Assembly: GCF_030463535.1 (NCBI RefSeq)
Contig: NC_132900.1
Location: 25,072,456 to 25,136,455 of the forward strand
Direction of reading: 5' to 3'
From: Salminus brasiliensis
Taxonomy: Eukaryota > Chordata > Actinopteri > Characiformes > Bryconidae
Length of the DNA stretch: 64,000 nucleotides
The notes under the pieces were generated by a model, which worked only from the letters and a program-made list of their open reading frames with translations, searched no databases and had not been told where the DNA came from. Position 1 is the first letter of the stretch; every line of letters starts with the position of its first letter. Shown here piece after piece: positions 1 through 13,014 of this stretch. A program made the position numbers and the translations under genes.

Positions 1-993
1 TGAGCTTAATGCATCACCTGTTCTCAGTGTGAACTATCGCACACCTTCGGCCTGAACTTGCTGATAACGTGCAGAATGAGTTCAGCTGTCAGCTTTATTA
101 CAACATAAATGCTCCGTTCATGCTGCTCTCTGTTCATGCTGTTACGTAAGTATAGAGGGAAGCTGATGTGGCTGACTCAACAGAAAGCATGTGTATGTGT
201 GTGCTTCATTCTCAAACTAATTACACAATGATGGACTTTGGCCTGCAGTATATTTAGAGCTACTTAAGGGCATGTTTGATGATTATAATTCTCATGGACA
301 CGCACACACACCACTGTCCAAGTAAATTAGCACCAATCAGCAAATTAAAGGGACAATATTCTACATTTTTATTATATACTACTTATATACAAATACAATA
401 TTCACAAGCAGCAGTTCTCGGGGAACAAACACTGTGTGTCAGTAGAGCACAAATGATGGCTTGCTTATAACCATACCCAGCCAACTTGCTCATGTGGGGC
501 TCACATGGGTGGAATGGGGGCTAGGGGGTTCAAGGTGGGCATGGCCTCTGAGTGGGTTTGTACATATGTTTTTACTGGCACCCAGTTGGGCTTCCCAAAT
601 GGGCCCCATTGTTACAGCCCACCCTAATCTCACATGGGTCAGATCTAGGCATTCACTGGGTAAGGTTAAACAACAATTATTTTTCTTGTTATCCATGCTT
701 GTAATGGCCAGTTATTTTGAGAATCATAATCTGGTGAGATGTGGCCGTCCGGATTAAGCAAAGCACACCACTGTACCATCACTCTGCATATCTTGATGGA
801 AATAATGTTAAGTCATTCTACAGCAGTACCCATGGATATATATGTATGTGTGTATATATATATACATTTATATTATTATTATATAAATATTATTATATTT
901 AGAATGGCTTAATGGCTATTCTATACCTAGATCTATCTCAAAAGGACCTTTTGACCTTTTGACCCTGGCACAGTAAGACTTTTTGAACAAATA

Positions 994-1027
<34 letters not shown>

Positions 1028-2230
1028 ACATTTTTTAATATATTTTTTCTCACAGTTGTAATTCTACAGCAGTACCCCTGTATTTATTTTTCACTTTATC
1101 TGTCACTGCCCATGAGTTCTCATGTGTGAATAAAGTGGATGAGGAGTGGATAAGTATCTCAGCCAATGTTTATCCTTTTCTGTGTGAAATTCATGAGAAT
1201 TTGTTACGGCTTTGTTCAGCAGCGGCTAAACAGCTTTCTGTCCTGACATGTGAAAATTGATGTCCAGAAGAGTTGTCGTTATGCACTGTGTGTGGAAGTG
1301 ATGGTGAGGAATGCTGTGTATTTGAGTGTGCAGGTGAGATGAGAAGAGCAGGTGAGGGGGCACACATAAGTGCCTGGTTTTGTCTTCTTTGTTTTGGTAA
1401 AAACCTCCCTTGAGGAACTGCGTTAGTCACACTTGCAGGATGCTATTAGTCAGGGTTTATCACTTTTACTTTTGATACCAATTCGACAACACCTGTTTCA
1501 GTGGCACCACAAACTGGCCTACTTAATACCCGTTTCTCAGCATGTTTGGTGCTTCTTTAACTTAGCCCTGCAGCTAGGAAGCTAGTGTCGCTCATAATGG
1601 AAAGCTTATACCACTCCAGTTAGCATGGTGCTAACCGCATATCATCATCACACTTTCTTCTCAGACCATGTGGAGGTGTTCAGTAATCTCTAGGAGACTT
1701 GCTTATGTGGTTTCTGACACTGTATGACTCGTCTATAAACATGGAGAAACCACGGTAAGCTGGCATGCTGATAGGCTGTAGGCCTCCACTGCTGTGAGCC
1801 ACTTTAGCCTCGTAGCTTCAGTATATAATTACAGATGTTTCACAAACTTCAGACTCCAAAGACGTGTTTTCAGTGACTGACTACATTGAGGTAAGGGGGT
1901 GGGGGTGTTTAATGGCTGATTTCCTCCTGTTGCACAGCTCCAGTGACGCTCACTTAACACACGTGGATAAATGTCAACAGTTGTTCTCAGAGCAGAGCCC
2001 CCTCAAACAAACAGAGGCGTTTCTCCAGCTGAATGACCCTATTAGAGGCCACCTACGTGGAGTGTGTATGCCTCTGTTTTGGTGAAGCTTTGGTCACTCT
2101 AGTGTATAGATATTTGGGATATTTGGGTACGGGTAAGTGAAAGCAGACGTTGTAGATGTACACTTTACCAGTAAACTTCATACATGGGTATGAATGGAGT
2201 CTTTGGCGTATTGGTTCCTCTCAGTGGTTC
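1..2230. other. Intergenic, no gene seen
   Basis: No coding exon with splice signals found. Holds an ATAT/TA microsatellite (838-1024) and a G-rich stretch of mirror-like TGGGC/GCCCA motifs at about 475-655 that resembles a dispersed repeat. The rest is unique-looking, moderately AT-rich DNA. Confidence 0.5.
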
Positions 2231-2239
2231 TTGCTCATG

Positions 2240-2870
2240 CTCTTTGGAAGTCTCAGTTCTTAATAGTGTTATTTCTGCATGCTCTCTTAGAGAGTTTCTC
2301 TTTTTGAGTATATAGTTTTCTCCTTTTGCTTATATGAGTCATTGTTCCCCTCAGTGTTCCTCTATTTCCCATGCTCTTAGGAAGGTTTTCCTTTTGAGCC
2401 AGGGTTTCACATAGTGGTTCTTCTTTATGATGTTAAAGAATTCTTTGTTTTAAGTTGTGGCTCCTCTGAGTGGTTCATTCTCAAGTTTCTCCTTGTGGGT
2501 CTAGGATTCTCACAGTGGTTCTTCTTCATGGTCTTAGGGAGGTTCTCCTTTTGGGTCTAGGATTCTCACAGTGGTTCTTCTTCTTCATGCTCTTAGGGGG
2601 GTTCTCCTTTTGGGTCTAGGATTCTCACAGTGGTTCTTCTTCATGGTCTTAGGGAGGTTCTCCCTTTGGGTCTAGGATCCTCACAGTGGTTCTTCTTCAT
2701 GGTCTTAGGGAGGTTCTCCCTTTGGGTCTAGGATCCTCACAGTGGTTCTTCTTCATGCTATTAGGAAGGTTCTCCTTTTGGGTCTAGGATCCTCTCAGTG
2801 GTTCTTGGTCATGCTCTTAGGGAGGCTCTTCTTTTGATTCTTGGTTCCTCGGTAGTTCTTGCTCAAACTC
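2240..2870. repeat. 56-bp minisatellite, copy A
   Basis: Units of about 56 bp with the core CTCACAGTGGTTCTTCTTCATG, then TCTTAGGGAGGTTCTCCTTTTGGGTCTAGGAT. Neighbouring CACAGTGG motifs at 2511 and 2567 are exactly 56 apart. The outer units are diverged and the central ones (2500-2800) almost identical. The same unit forms a second array at 19500-21060. Confidence 0.9.
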
Positions 2871-2879
2871 TGAAGTAGT

Positions 2880-5470
2880 AAAATTAAACAAAAGTCAATT
2901 CAATAAAAATAAAAATGAAATCAATCTGTTTAAATGTACTACAATACAATAAGCGTATCTATGGAACCTTCAGGCTGTTTTGCTTGTGCTGTTACTGCTA
3001 CAGCAAATGTATCATTTACTTCAGATAGAAATACGTGTATGTTAAACTGTGTGATATGAGTGTATAATAACCGTGTGTCCTCTTCTCTTTGTCATTAAAC
3101 AGTCAGGTGTGTGTGTGTGTCGTCAGGCCATTGTGCTTTAGACTATAATCAGACCTGGGAATATCTGGACTATTCCATCAGGCCAGACAATGCCGGAGAC
3201 TGCTTTAAAACTGGTCCAGGATCAACCTCTATCAGCCAAATCTTAACCTTCACTGTTAAAAACAGACAACACACACTGATCTGAGATCTGCGGCCAACGA
3301 GGGGCTCCAGAAAGTCCCGGAAAGAGACAGTGAGGAATGAGTTTGATTACAGAGGATTAAAGCACTTCCTCCAGAACAGTATAACAACACCTGGTCCTTT
3401 TACACACATACATACACACACACACACACACACTGTATTGTATATCTTCTGTCCTGCATGACTCAGTCTTTGAGATGAATGCAGTCAAAGTGGGTTTGGT
3501 GTAAAATGTGGTTCATTGTAGAGAAACTTTCTTCACAATGGTGGCAAATGGACCCAGGCATTGGTTGTCATGACAACAACACGAATATAGCCATTTTATT
3601 TACTATCCAGCCACAGCAGGGAACCAACACATGTCTTCTGAGATGATATGGTATGTTGATGATGGTAAAAATCTGCCAAAAAAAAAGAAGCAGCAAATCC
3701 TGAAAAATACATTTTCTTTGGGGACTATTTTTTGACGCACAACGCGCTGTGTGTATCACTCCACCTGTTTAATGATGATGCAACTTTAAAGACATTTTTG
3801 ACTAAAACTCTTCTCAAAACTATTGGAGTATCCCATCAAGCCAGTATCCAGTGTATTGATAACTATTTCCCATAGCTTCTAACTGAGGGACCATTTAGAG
3901 GTTCAGACGTCTGGTTCTATTTACCACCACTGTGAACAGTTCTGACTCTGTTCGTTTCTTAAGAAGAGTGTTTCACACCAAAGCCACTCTGAATGACTTT
4001 GTCTTTGTCTTAACCATTTAAGTTTGCATCTCATCTTAACCATTTAATTGCTTGTATAGTCTCCAAAGAAAAGCACTGACCAATAGAATGGTATGCCCTG
4101 GAGCAACCGTGAGCACATAGGCCTAAGGTCACCATGCCCACTGCAGAGTGTGGGCTAGACGGGTGCAAAGCCCCTGAGCATTGGATTTTGGGGTTGTCCG
4201 GAGTGATGGCGCTTAATTATCCATCAGTACCTGATGCTCTCGCTCTCGGGGATGGCTAAATGTAATCAGATTCTCCTCACATGAACGTGCCAACATCTAG
4301 TGTGAAGCCTTCCCAGAATACTAGAGGCTGTTACTTTAGCAAAGAAGGAAAAACTCCCTATTAATACCCTTAAATTTCATGGGAAACTCTGGAGGAGGAG
4401 GTGTCCACAAACCTTTGGCCATGTGTTTAATAATATATTGCAGCAACAAAAAGTTCAGCTTTTTTACTTTTTCTAATAAATGCTGCTGTTTTGGGAGAAG
4501 AAGGCATTTATAGAGCTGCTAAACCACCAAACACTCATGTTTTCATCATCCTGGGGGGATTTTGTCCCTGCAGAGACCTCAGTGCACACACACACACACA
4601 CATACACACACACATTTTGACACTAATCCCAAGCTTTCAGGAATTTGAAAGCCATGGTCAGTCTGGATGTCCACCTGCCAGTATAAACTACTCTGTAGAG
4701 TTCATACAGTGAAACACACACACACACACACAGCAGGAAGTGCAAAGATCCGTCTACAGCAGCCGAAAATTGCCGACTCATTTCGAGGGTATTTTTCTTT
4801 CCTCAAGGACTAAAACACATTTGATTGGATTTCTCTCTGCGGTCTCAAACCCCAAAACTGCAGTAATCTCTCAGAAAGAGCCCTCCAGGAGAACACTGCT
4901 GTTAACACGCAGGTCATAAACCCTGCTGAGCAATAACAGCAGCCATATCTCACGCTCTTTAATGAGACACTGTGAGAACATCAGTGCTGTGGTCTTTACT
5001 GCTTCAAAAGAGGAAGAAGGGCTGGAGTGGGACTGGTAGGCCGGATTTACATATTCATATCTGATTTTTTGGTTGGGGGCGGTTTATTATCATCATGTTC
5101 TTTATTTGTGAGGTATTTTGCTATAATATTTACAATAAGGTAGATTAGAATGAGAATTCCAGTGTACGACAATGGAAAAATGCCATTAGGCAATAGATCT
5201 GCATCTCTGTACTTAATATGAATCAGAAAATACACACTGTTATTACTCCTCATTAGAATGCTGTTGGTTTTGTGTTGTAATATTGACATATGAACCTTTA
5301 TAGAGTTTAAAAGAATATGGTGATTCACCTAATTGTACCTACAGTGCCTTATTGTACCAATAAAAAGTATTCTCCCCCTTGCATGTTTCCCCTTATACTA
5401 CTTTATATTATATATTCTTAATGAAATAAAAATATAGTCAATATTTAGGAAATGCACCTTTAGCCAGTCA
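2880..5470. other. Intergenic, no gene seen
   Basis: Unique-looking DNA with CA microsatellites (3402-3432, 4584-4614, 4713-4732) and no supported exon on either strand. Confidence 0.5.
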
Positions 5471-5479
5471 CAGTACTGT

Positions 5480-6230
5480 GAGTCTGTGTGAATAGGTCTC
5501 AATCAGACTTGCACATCTGGACACTGCAATTTTACTCTATTCCTCTTTTTAAAAAGGTTCAATATCTATCAAGTTGCAAAGGAAACATGAACAGCCTTTT
5601 TCAAGTCCAGCCAAAACTTCCCTATTGGGTTGAGGTCTGTGCTTTGACTCGGACACTCCAGAGCATTCCCCTTGTTTTCTTTAAACCATTTCTGGGAAGC
5701 TTTCCTTGTATTCGTCAGGTCATTGTCTTGCTGGAAAATAAATCTACTCCCAAGTGGCAGTTCTCTTACAGACTGAATCAGATTTTCCTCCAGGATTTCC
5801 CTGGTTATCGCTGCATTCATTTTACCCTCTACCTAAACAAGCCTTCCAGGGCCTGCTGCCGTGAAACATCCCCACAGCATGATGCTGCCACCACTGTGCT
5901 TCACAGTGGTGATGGTGTGTTTGTGGTGTTGTAAACATTGTAACATTGTAAGCGTCAAGTCTGATGGCCTAAAACCTCTCCTACATACCTTTGGGTGAAC
6001 TGTAGTCGAGACCTAACTCTCTTTGCCGCTCTCCCATAAAGGTGGCCTCTCTTAGTAGTCTCCTTCTTGGTTTGTGAGCTCTAGGCAGATTTACACGTGC
6101 CATACACCTACCATTCCTTAAGGATGGATTTAACAGAACTCCATGGAAGGTTCAGTGACCTGGACTTTCTTTTTGTATTATCCATCCCCTGACTTTTACT
6201 CTTTAATGACCTTTTCTCTAAAATGTGTGA
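5480..6230 (-). mobile_element. Tc1-like transposon relic
   Basis: The minus-strand reading 5820-5569 matches the C-terminal half of Tc1 transposase: REILEENL, FIFQQDND, WFKENK, LECPSQSTDLNPI, then FWLDLKKAVH. The third catalytic residue is lost (DLNPIE has become DLNPIG). Further transposon-like sequence continues to about 6230. No intact ends or full-length frame, so it is dead. Confidence 0.8.
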
Positions 6231-6293
6231 GATTTGAGATTTGTCTCATTGTCATTTGTCTCATGATTAGATTGCTGCTACTTTTTTCATTTT

Positions 6294-6592
6294 AAAGGTA
6301 AGGGTACAAGTAAAGGTGCACGTATTTGTCACTGTACACTGTACAGCAAAATGTGTCCTTCGCATTTAACCCATCTGTGGTAGTGAACACACACACGCAC
6401 ACACACACACTAGTGAACTAGGGGCAGTGAGTACACACACACCCAGCGTGGTGGGCAGCCGACTTCAGCACCCAGGGAGCAGAGAGGGTAAAGGGCCTTG
6501 CTCAAAGGCCCAACAGTGGCAGCTTGCCGAGCCCGGGAATCAAACCCACAAACTCTGTTATCGATAGCCCGGCGCTCTAACCACTGACATTT
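6294..6592 (-). mobile_element. tRNA-derived SINE, copy 1
   Basis: Read on the minus strand it starts with a tRNA-like head (GTTAGAGCGCCGGGCTATCG and a B-box-like GGTTTGATTCCC) followed by a body that ends AGTGTACAGTGACAAATACG and GCACCTTTACTT. The same head and body occur at 28879-29133 and 49318-49486. A CA repeat sits in the middle. Confidence 0.8.
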
Positions 6593-7334
6593 GTCACATT
6601 TATCACAGTCACTGCGTCGCCATGTCCGGTTCTAATTAAAAGCGTTATCGAACATCCACCTGCAACGTTAAACAGAACGCTCGCCGGTTTTCAACCTCCC
6701 TCAAAAATCTTCACTGGGCTTCAGTACAACCAACAAGAGGGCAGTTAACATGTCTGGAAGTCTCTCCAACACGGACGAAAGCCTAGCTTGTCTTGGCCGA
6801 AGCACTGAGTTCACAACATCACCAAATCATCTCTGAATGGACAGACTACAGACTAGCACTTACTGCGTGGAGGAGAGAAAATCTAGCAGGTTGAATTCCT
6901 CTTACTCAGTCCACGTAAAAATAAGCAAGCGAGCGCTAACACAGCAACTAGCAAAGAGACACATCAGCACCTTTCTGCATTCAATTATTCACAATGATAG
7001 CGCCAGCGCGGAGGGGTCTGTTTCTCCAGGGTCATAACCAAACCTTGCAGATTTTGAACGGATGCTGAATTCATTTGCATTTTTAATCACAAACATGAGC
7101 ACATCTGTCCCAGTGTTCAGCCCTGCCTCTCTGCTTTAGATTGACTCTCATTTTATTGGTTGCCTTGTTAAAAATGACGAGAGGAGCTTTTCAGCTGGAG
7201 TTGAACATTTAACAGGTTGTCAGGTCGCCAGACATATGCTGGACTTACTGATTTGGAGCATGAATTAAGTGCATGAACATGAATACAGGGACAAGTGGGG
7301 ATCAATCTCATGCAGGGTAAAATATATTGTATGT
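6593..7334. other. Intergenic, no gene seen
   Basis: Mixed-composition DNA between repeats, no supported exon or RNA gene. Confidence 0.4.
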
Positions 7335-8260
7335 AGCCAGAGATGTATAGTAAGGAAGTAGAACTACTTCACTACTGTATTTAAGTACTAACATACTACA
7401 GGGTGGGCCATTTATATGGATACACCTAAATAAAATGGGAATGGTTGGTGATATTAACTTCATGTTTGTGGCACATTAGTATATGGGAGGTGGAAAACTT
7501 TTCAAGATGAGTGGTGACCATGGCAGCCATTTTGAAGTCCAACTTTAGTTTTTTTCAATGGGAAGAGGGTGATGTGACACATCAACCTTATTGAGAATTT
7601 CACACGAAAAACAATGGTGTGCTTGCTTTTAACATAACTTTATTCTTTTATGAGTTATTTACAAGTTTCTGACCACTTATAACAGGAAGTTAATATCACC
7701 AACCATTCCCATTTTATTTAGGTGTATCCATATAAATGGCCCACCCTGTATATCTGTATCTACTGGAGTATTTATTTCTCCTACTTCACTACATATTTTG
7801 GATGAGTTTAATACTTTTACTCCATTACAGTGTTTATGTGCTGCATCGATACTCGCTACAATTATAAAAATAGTATGAATCATTACAAACCCACATTATC
7901 ACGATGCCAGAGTGCTAGATGGCGCTGTCACCGGGTTTGCTGAAGCTGCCTCAACATTGAGCAGAAAGGAACTGTGACAGTCCTTCAGTCTGAGCATTTA
8001 AAATAATATAAACACTGATATTCAGCCTTTTGACGGCTTTCTGTAATAACTACAGAACAATACTTGTACTTTTATTTTCAGTACTTAAGCAGTAAATTGT
8101 AGAATAAACTACTTGCAATACTAAAGTACAAACAATGCAGAATACTTTAGTACTTTCACTTAAGTCTGGAGCTTAAAGAGCACTTCTACTCAAACCACTT
8201 TTTTGCACTTGTACTTTTACTCAAGTCTAGGTCTCTAGTATTTTATACGTATCAGTATGT
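7335..8260. repeat. Older dispersed repeat of AAGTACTT/ACTTTTACT type, split by the MITE
   Basis: The pieces on both sides of the MITE (7340-7396 and 7751-8235) are rich in TACTTAAG, TTTACTCAAGT and CTACTTCACTA motifs, a style common in fish dispersed repeats. The class is not determined. Confidence 0.45.
7399..7748. mobile_element. Mariner-type MITE with perfect 63-bp terminal inverted repeats
   Basis: The first 63 bases (CAGGGTGGGCCATTTATATG...) recur as an exact reverse complement at the right end, and the 350-bp element is flanked by TA on both sides (7397-7398 and 7749-7750), the Tc1/mariner target duplication. It encodes no transposase, so it is non-autonomous. It sits inside an older repeat. 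Confidence 0.92.
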
Positions 8261-11200
8261 AGCACATCATTGTGATTTTGTGATCACATTACATCCTCTT
8301 AGCTTTGGTAGTTTTTATTCTCAAGCTTCACATTTTGCACCATAAAAGTAACTTTTAGTGAGCAGTACAACATGTTGGGACAAGTGTGTGTGTGTGCAAA
8401 TGTATTTATTTATATAAATGTACTGCAATTGTATTTCTAATTCACCCTATTTTACTGCAATAACAGGATTTTTAAGGTGATTAAAGTAGTGTTGTTGTCT
8501 GTGGATTTTATGTGAAAATTTCGAATATTTAAATATTAATTCATGATGCAAAGGAAAGTTAATGCTGACAGTTTAATATTAAAACATCTATTCGATGGCT
8601 GAAGGCTATCTGGGTAACCTCGTGTTAGCATCTCTCACTGTCTGCTGCGCTATATCTGATATTTTGGAGCATTTCACTGCAGCCTCTTGCAGTAGATGTT
8701 CTTTCTGGCTTCATTGGAGCCACATCAGAGTTTCTTCTGCATTTTGTGCAGCAAGTAGGCTGAATGTGCCTTGAGCTTGACAGACTCGGAGCTGGGTTTA
8801 CAAATTTCAGCTTTGACGTTTTGAGGTTTTGCGACTTAAATGTCAATTTTAGGGTGGCTAAGAAAGAAACCCTGTAATACAGCAGAACCACAGGGATGAT
8901 CTCTGTTTTACTGATAGTAAAAATACACTGAGGAAGAAACAGCAGATATGCGAGTCAGTGAGGAGCTGTTCATAAAGAAGGGCTGATTTAACTTATTTTA
9001 CTGCAGTAATAGGATTTAAAATCTTGAGTTTTGGTCAAAATTTCAGTGTTGATTTAGTGTAAATTCAGGGTGCCAAAGTGGGGATGAATCAACGTCAGGT
9101 GGGTCGTTGATACAATGAGGGCAATGTTAACAGTTTAACCCCTTAACACTCCCAGTGCCCCATTTCAGCGATTGTTAGGCGAGCTGTGAACCGCACAGCT
9201 TGATTTAGGGCGTCAGTGAGTCTTTGCTATCGCAACGGCAGGAAAAGTGCACCTTGCGCAGCTCGAAATGCACAAAATGCATGTACTTAGTCTCTTCATT
9301 AATCACAGGTGTGTTTGGGGTGTAACACACAGTAAACTAATCAGCGGGTCACTTGCCATTCCCTTTAAGAGCCAAGTGCGGTCTGACTTTGGTGGGTTGC
9401 TATTTCAGTGGTGTAAAGCAGGGGTGTATGCGCATTGGGCACGCGCCTGTGTTGACAATTCACTGCCAGGATAGCAATGAACGTCTGACTGTTGACTGTT
9501 GTTTTCAGTCAGTGGCGCCCTTGTGTTTTCCATTGCCGAGAAACAGACCTGAACACGCCTCATTTCGAGACCACCACGTCCATCGCGTAGATGTATTCAC
9601 ATATATCAGTTGCTATTTAAATGTGAAAAAACATCTAACATCTAACATCTATTCAATGACTGATTGCAATCTGGGTTGCCTTTGCTTTGTTGTTGCTAAC
9701 TGTGTAACCCTTAGCTTGCTAACTAGCAAGCAAGCAGAGTATGGTAATACAGCTGTATCAGCAGTCAGGTATAACTATAATTGGAACTGCTACATTAAAC
9801 TCAGTCTGAACATTCTTACAGCGTATAAACAGACCTGTCTACCGTTTCTTCACCCCTCATAGGGCTGATCTAATAAATGTTACTTGAGGTAAATAAAAGA
9901 AAGAAAAAGTAGAAAAGTGCTTAAGACAACAGCATTAAAAAGTACACGAGGGCTTATTAGAACCACTGCAGACGCACTGCTTGTCCTTACCTCACTGGTG
10001 GGTCTAGCGAATCAATTTGTCCATAAAATCGTATAATTTCGGCATTAACGAGGACCATTAGTTCCCTCTGAGAGATTTTTGTAAGTAGGACTGTTACATA
10101 AGATTAGGCCTCAGCAGGGGAGATGAAGCCTTACCGGTTAAGTTTAAGGTTTTGGGAAATATTAAGTAAAGAACTCACACGGCCGAGGCTCAGAGTGGCC
10201 CTGGATGACCCCCGGGCCGGTCCTTGTTTGTCACAGTCCAGCAGCCAAGCCTCTTGAGCCAGCGCTGTGTTTTAATAGCACGGGTTGGAGACTGAAATAG
10301 CTGTAATAACACAGTGGCTGTGATCTCGAACAGTACATGAGGTAATCTGCGCAGGAAAACAAAGCTCTACCTGAACGTTGTGTAATCTGAGCCCAGTGTG
10401 GACAAGAAGTGATTCTTAGTCCAATATAAGGTTAAATATGAAGAAAATGCATTTATTACTTATTATAAGTCTTGTGAAAATAATGAAAGTTGTAACCTGA
10501 ATACAAACAAACAAAAAAAAGTATGTGGACACCAGCTTCTCCAGTGTTTCTCCTGAAATCTAGGGTCTTAGCCAGAAGTGTGTTCCTGTTTACTGCTGTA
10601 ACAGTCTCTACTCTTCTGGGAAAGCTGTACACTAACAATGAAACATTGTTGTGAATCTGATTGCATACAGCCACATCAAAGAATTAGAGAGTGTGTTTGA
10701 TCAATAAATAAAAAGCACTGTTTAGTAGATATGTAGGTGAAAAATAATTCATACTGGATAGTGGATAATTATTTTTTATAGTGGACCAGAACTTGATGAA
10801 CTTGATTCATTGATTTTAATTTAGTTTATGAGCCCTGCATTCTGTCAGACATCCAAACCTATATGGTAAAGCTGCTCATGTAGTGTTCTCTGGAAGCACA
10901 CTTACGTGTGTGTGTGTGTGTGTGTGTGTGTGAGTGTGTGTCCAAGAATCACACACTTGTTTGACCTTCAAGGCATTTTTCATTTTGCTGAAAGATCAAA
11001 GTGGAAATCTGCTCAGGCTGAGAGGCAGAGGGAGGGAGAGAGTAAATAACTGTTTATTGATTTAATGTAAAGAGACAGACTGCGGCTCTTTCTCTGCTGA
11101 ACTCCCTGACTCTGTGGGTTAAAGGAGGACTGATTACACAGTTGTCTTAAAGATGATCCACCCTCTACCATGAAAAGACTGCAGGTATAAATGATCTGAG

Positions 11201-12000
11201 CAGGAGAACCACCAGAACGGTTCCACCAGTTTAAGCCATCGCACACTTGCCTCAAACTACTTGGACTGCTTAGATGATACATGGTTCTTTAAGCAATGCA
11301 CTGAAGAACCTCTTTTGGTTTCCTTAAAGAACCATGCTTGGAAAAAAAGATGTATGGGTCAATGTAAGTGTTTACCCTTTGCTATATTAATTTTAACCCC
11401 TTATTTGTTTGTAAATGCTCATTTCCAAACCGTATCCGTGTGGAAAAGCCACCAGAAACATTTAGCCTCCAAGCGCAGAACCATTCAGCAGTGGAAAAGA
11501 CGCCCATGATTCTATATAGCAGCAACATGTAGTCCGAAGCCCCAGGGCTAAAAGTAATGAGGCAAAACATCTGACAGCAAATGTGTCTTCTTGGCTGATT
11601 GGCTATGTTTGGGGTAAACAGGGAAACTGTGTAATTATGATTTACCATTTTAAGGCTGAAAAGTGTTTAGCGGTTTAAAGTAAAGCGGCAACCTTTAATC
11701 TCTGCGAGTTGGCAGTAGCTGTCTCACCTGTCCTGTAAATGATTTCACCGAAAACATAAATCTGCAGGATATTCTGATCTTTAGCCTCTAGTAGGAAAAC
11801 ACAGCAGTCCCACAAGCTGAAGATATTCATAAGCCCTTCTCACTCTCGCAACTGTAGAACATTGGTGTTAAAACCTTACAAATCTTATATGATAAAATAA
11901 GGTGACAAAAATGGTCTGTTTGGAGTCATTTTCATGTCCTTAAATGAATTTTGTAACTTCCACATAATGTTTGCTAGAACCCCTAATTTATAGAAGCTAC
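8261..12000. other. Intergenic, no gene seen
   Basis: No supported exons. 9240-9600 (AATCACAGGTGTGTTTGGGG, CCCTTTAAGAGCC, GGGCACGCGCC) looks like a dispersed repeat of unknown class. A GT microsatellite is at 10905-10940. 11278-11335 has AAGAACC/GGTTCTTTAAG inverted motifs typical of another dispersed fish repeat. Confidence 0.45.
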
Positions 12001-12036
12001 TGATTAATTCACAGTGGACACTGAATATTTCATAGC

Positions 12037-13010
12037 TCAGTAATTTATTGTAGCTACTACTAACAAATTACAGTGGATACTGACTAATTTATTGCTAAAT
12101 AAGTGACAGTGAATACTGAATAATTTATACTGGATCCTGAATAATTTGTAGTGGATACTGAATAATTCATAGTAGGTACAGAATAATTCACAGTGGATCC
12201 TGACTATATATAGTATACTTACAGTAAATACAGAATCATTCACAGTGGATACTGACTTATTTATAGTGGATGCTACATAAGTCATAGTTCTAAAAAAAAT
12301 TCATTCAAGTGGATCCTGAATAAATCATAGTGGATAATGAATTATTTATAGCAGATACAGAATAATCCACAGTGGATACTGACTAATTAATAGTGGATAC
12401 TTAATACATCTCAGAAAATACTGAAACATATATTGTTGGTTCTGAATAATTTGTAGTGGATACTGACTAATTTATAGTAGATAGAGAATAATCCATAGTG
12501 GATACTGATTAATTTATAGTATGGAGATATTTATAGACCCTACATAAGTCATAGTAGGTACTGAAAAAAACATAGTGGTGTCTAAACAATGTAAAGTGGA
12601 TACTGAATCATTCATAATGAAGCCTGTATGATTTATAGCAGATACAGAATAATTCATAGTGAATCCTGGGTAATTTGTAGTGCATAGTAAAGTAATAATA
12701 GTGGATACTGAATTACTCATAGTCAATACTGAATAATTCATAGTGAAGACTGAGTTCATTTAAATACTGAATAATTCAAAGTGGTTACTGACTAGTTACA
12801 GAATGATTACAAGTGCATGCTGATATTTGTAGTTACTGAATAATTCATAGTACACACTGAATAATTCATAGTACACACTGAATAATTTATAGTACACACT
12901 GAGTAATTCATAGTACACACTGAGTAATTCATAGTGGATACTAAGTTATTAACAGTAGACACTGAATAATTTATAGAGGATACTGGATCATTTATCGCGG
13001 ATACTGATGA
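12037..13010. repeat. 21-bp minisatellite (ATTCATAGTGGATACTGAATA)
   Basis: About 45 degenerate units of roughly 21-22 bp, with variants such as TAGTACACACTGAATAATTCA at 12850-12930. Open reading frames in it are a by-product of the repeat. Confidence 0.88.
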
Positions 13011-13014
13011 AATA

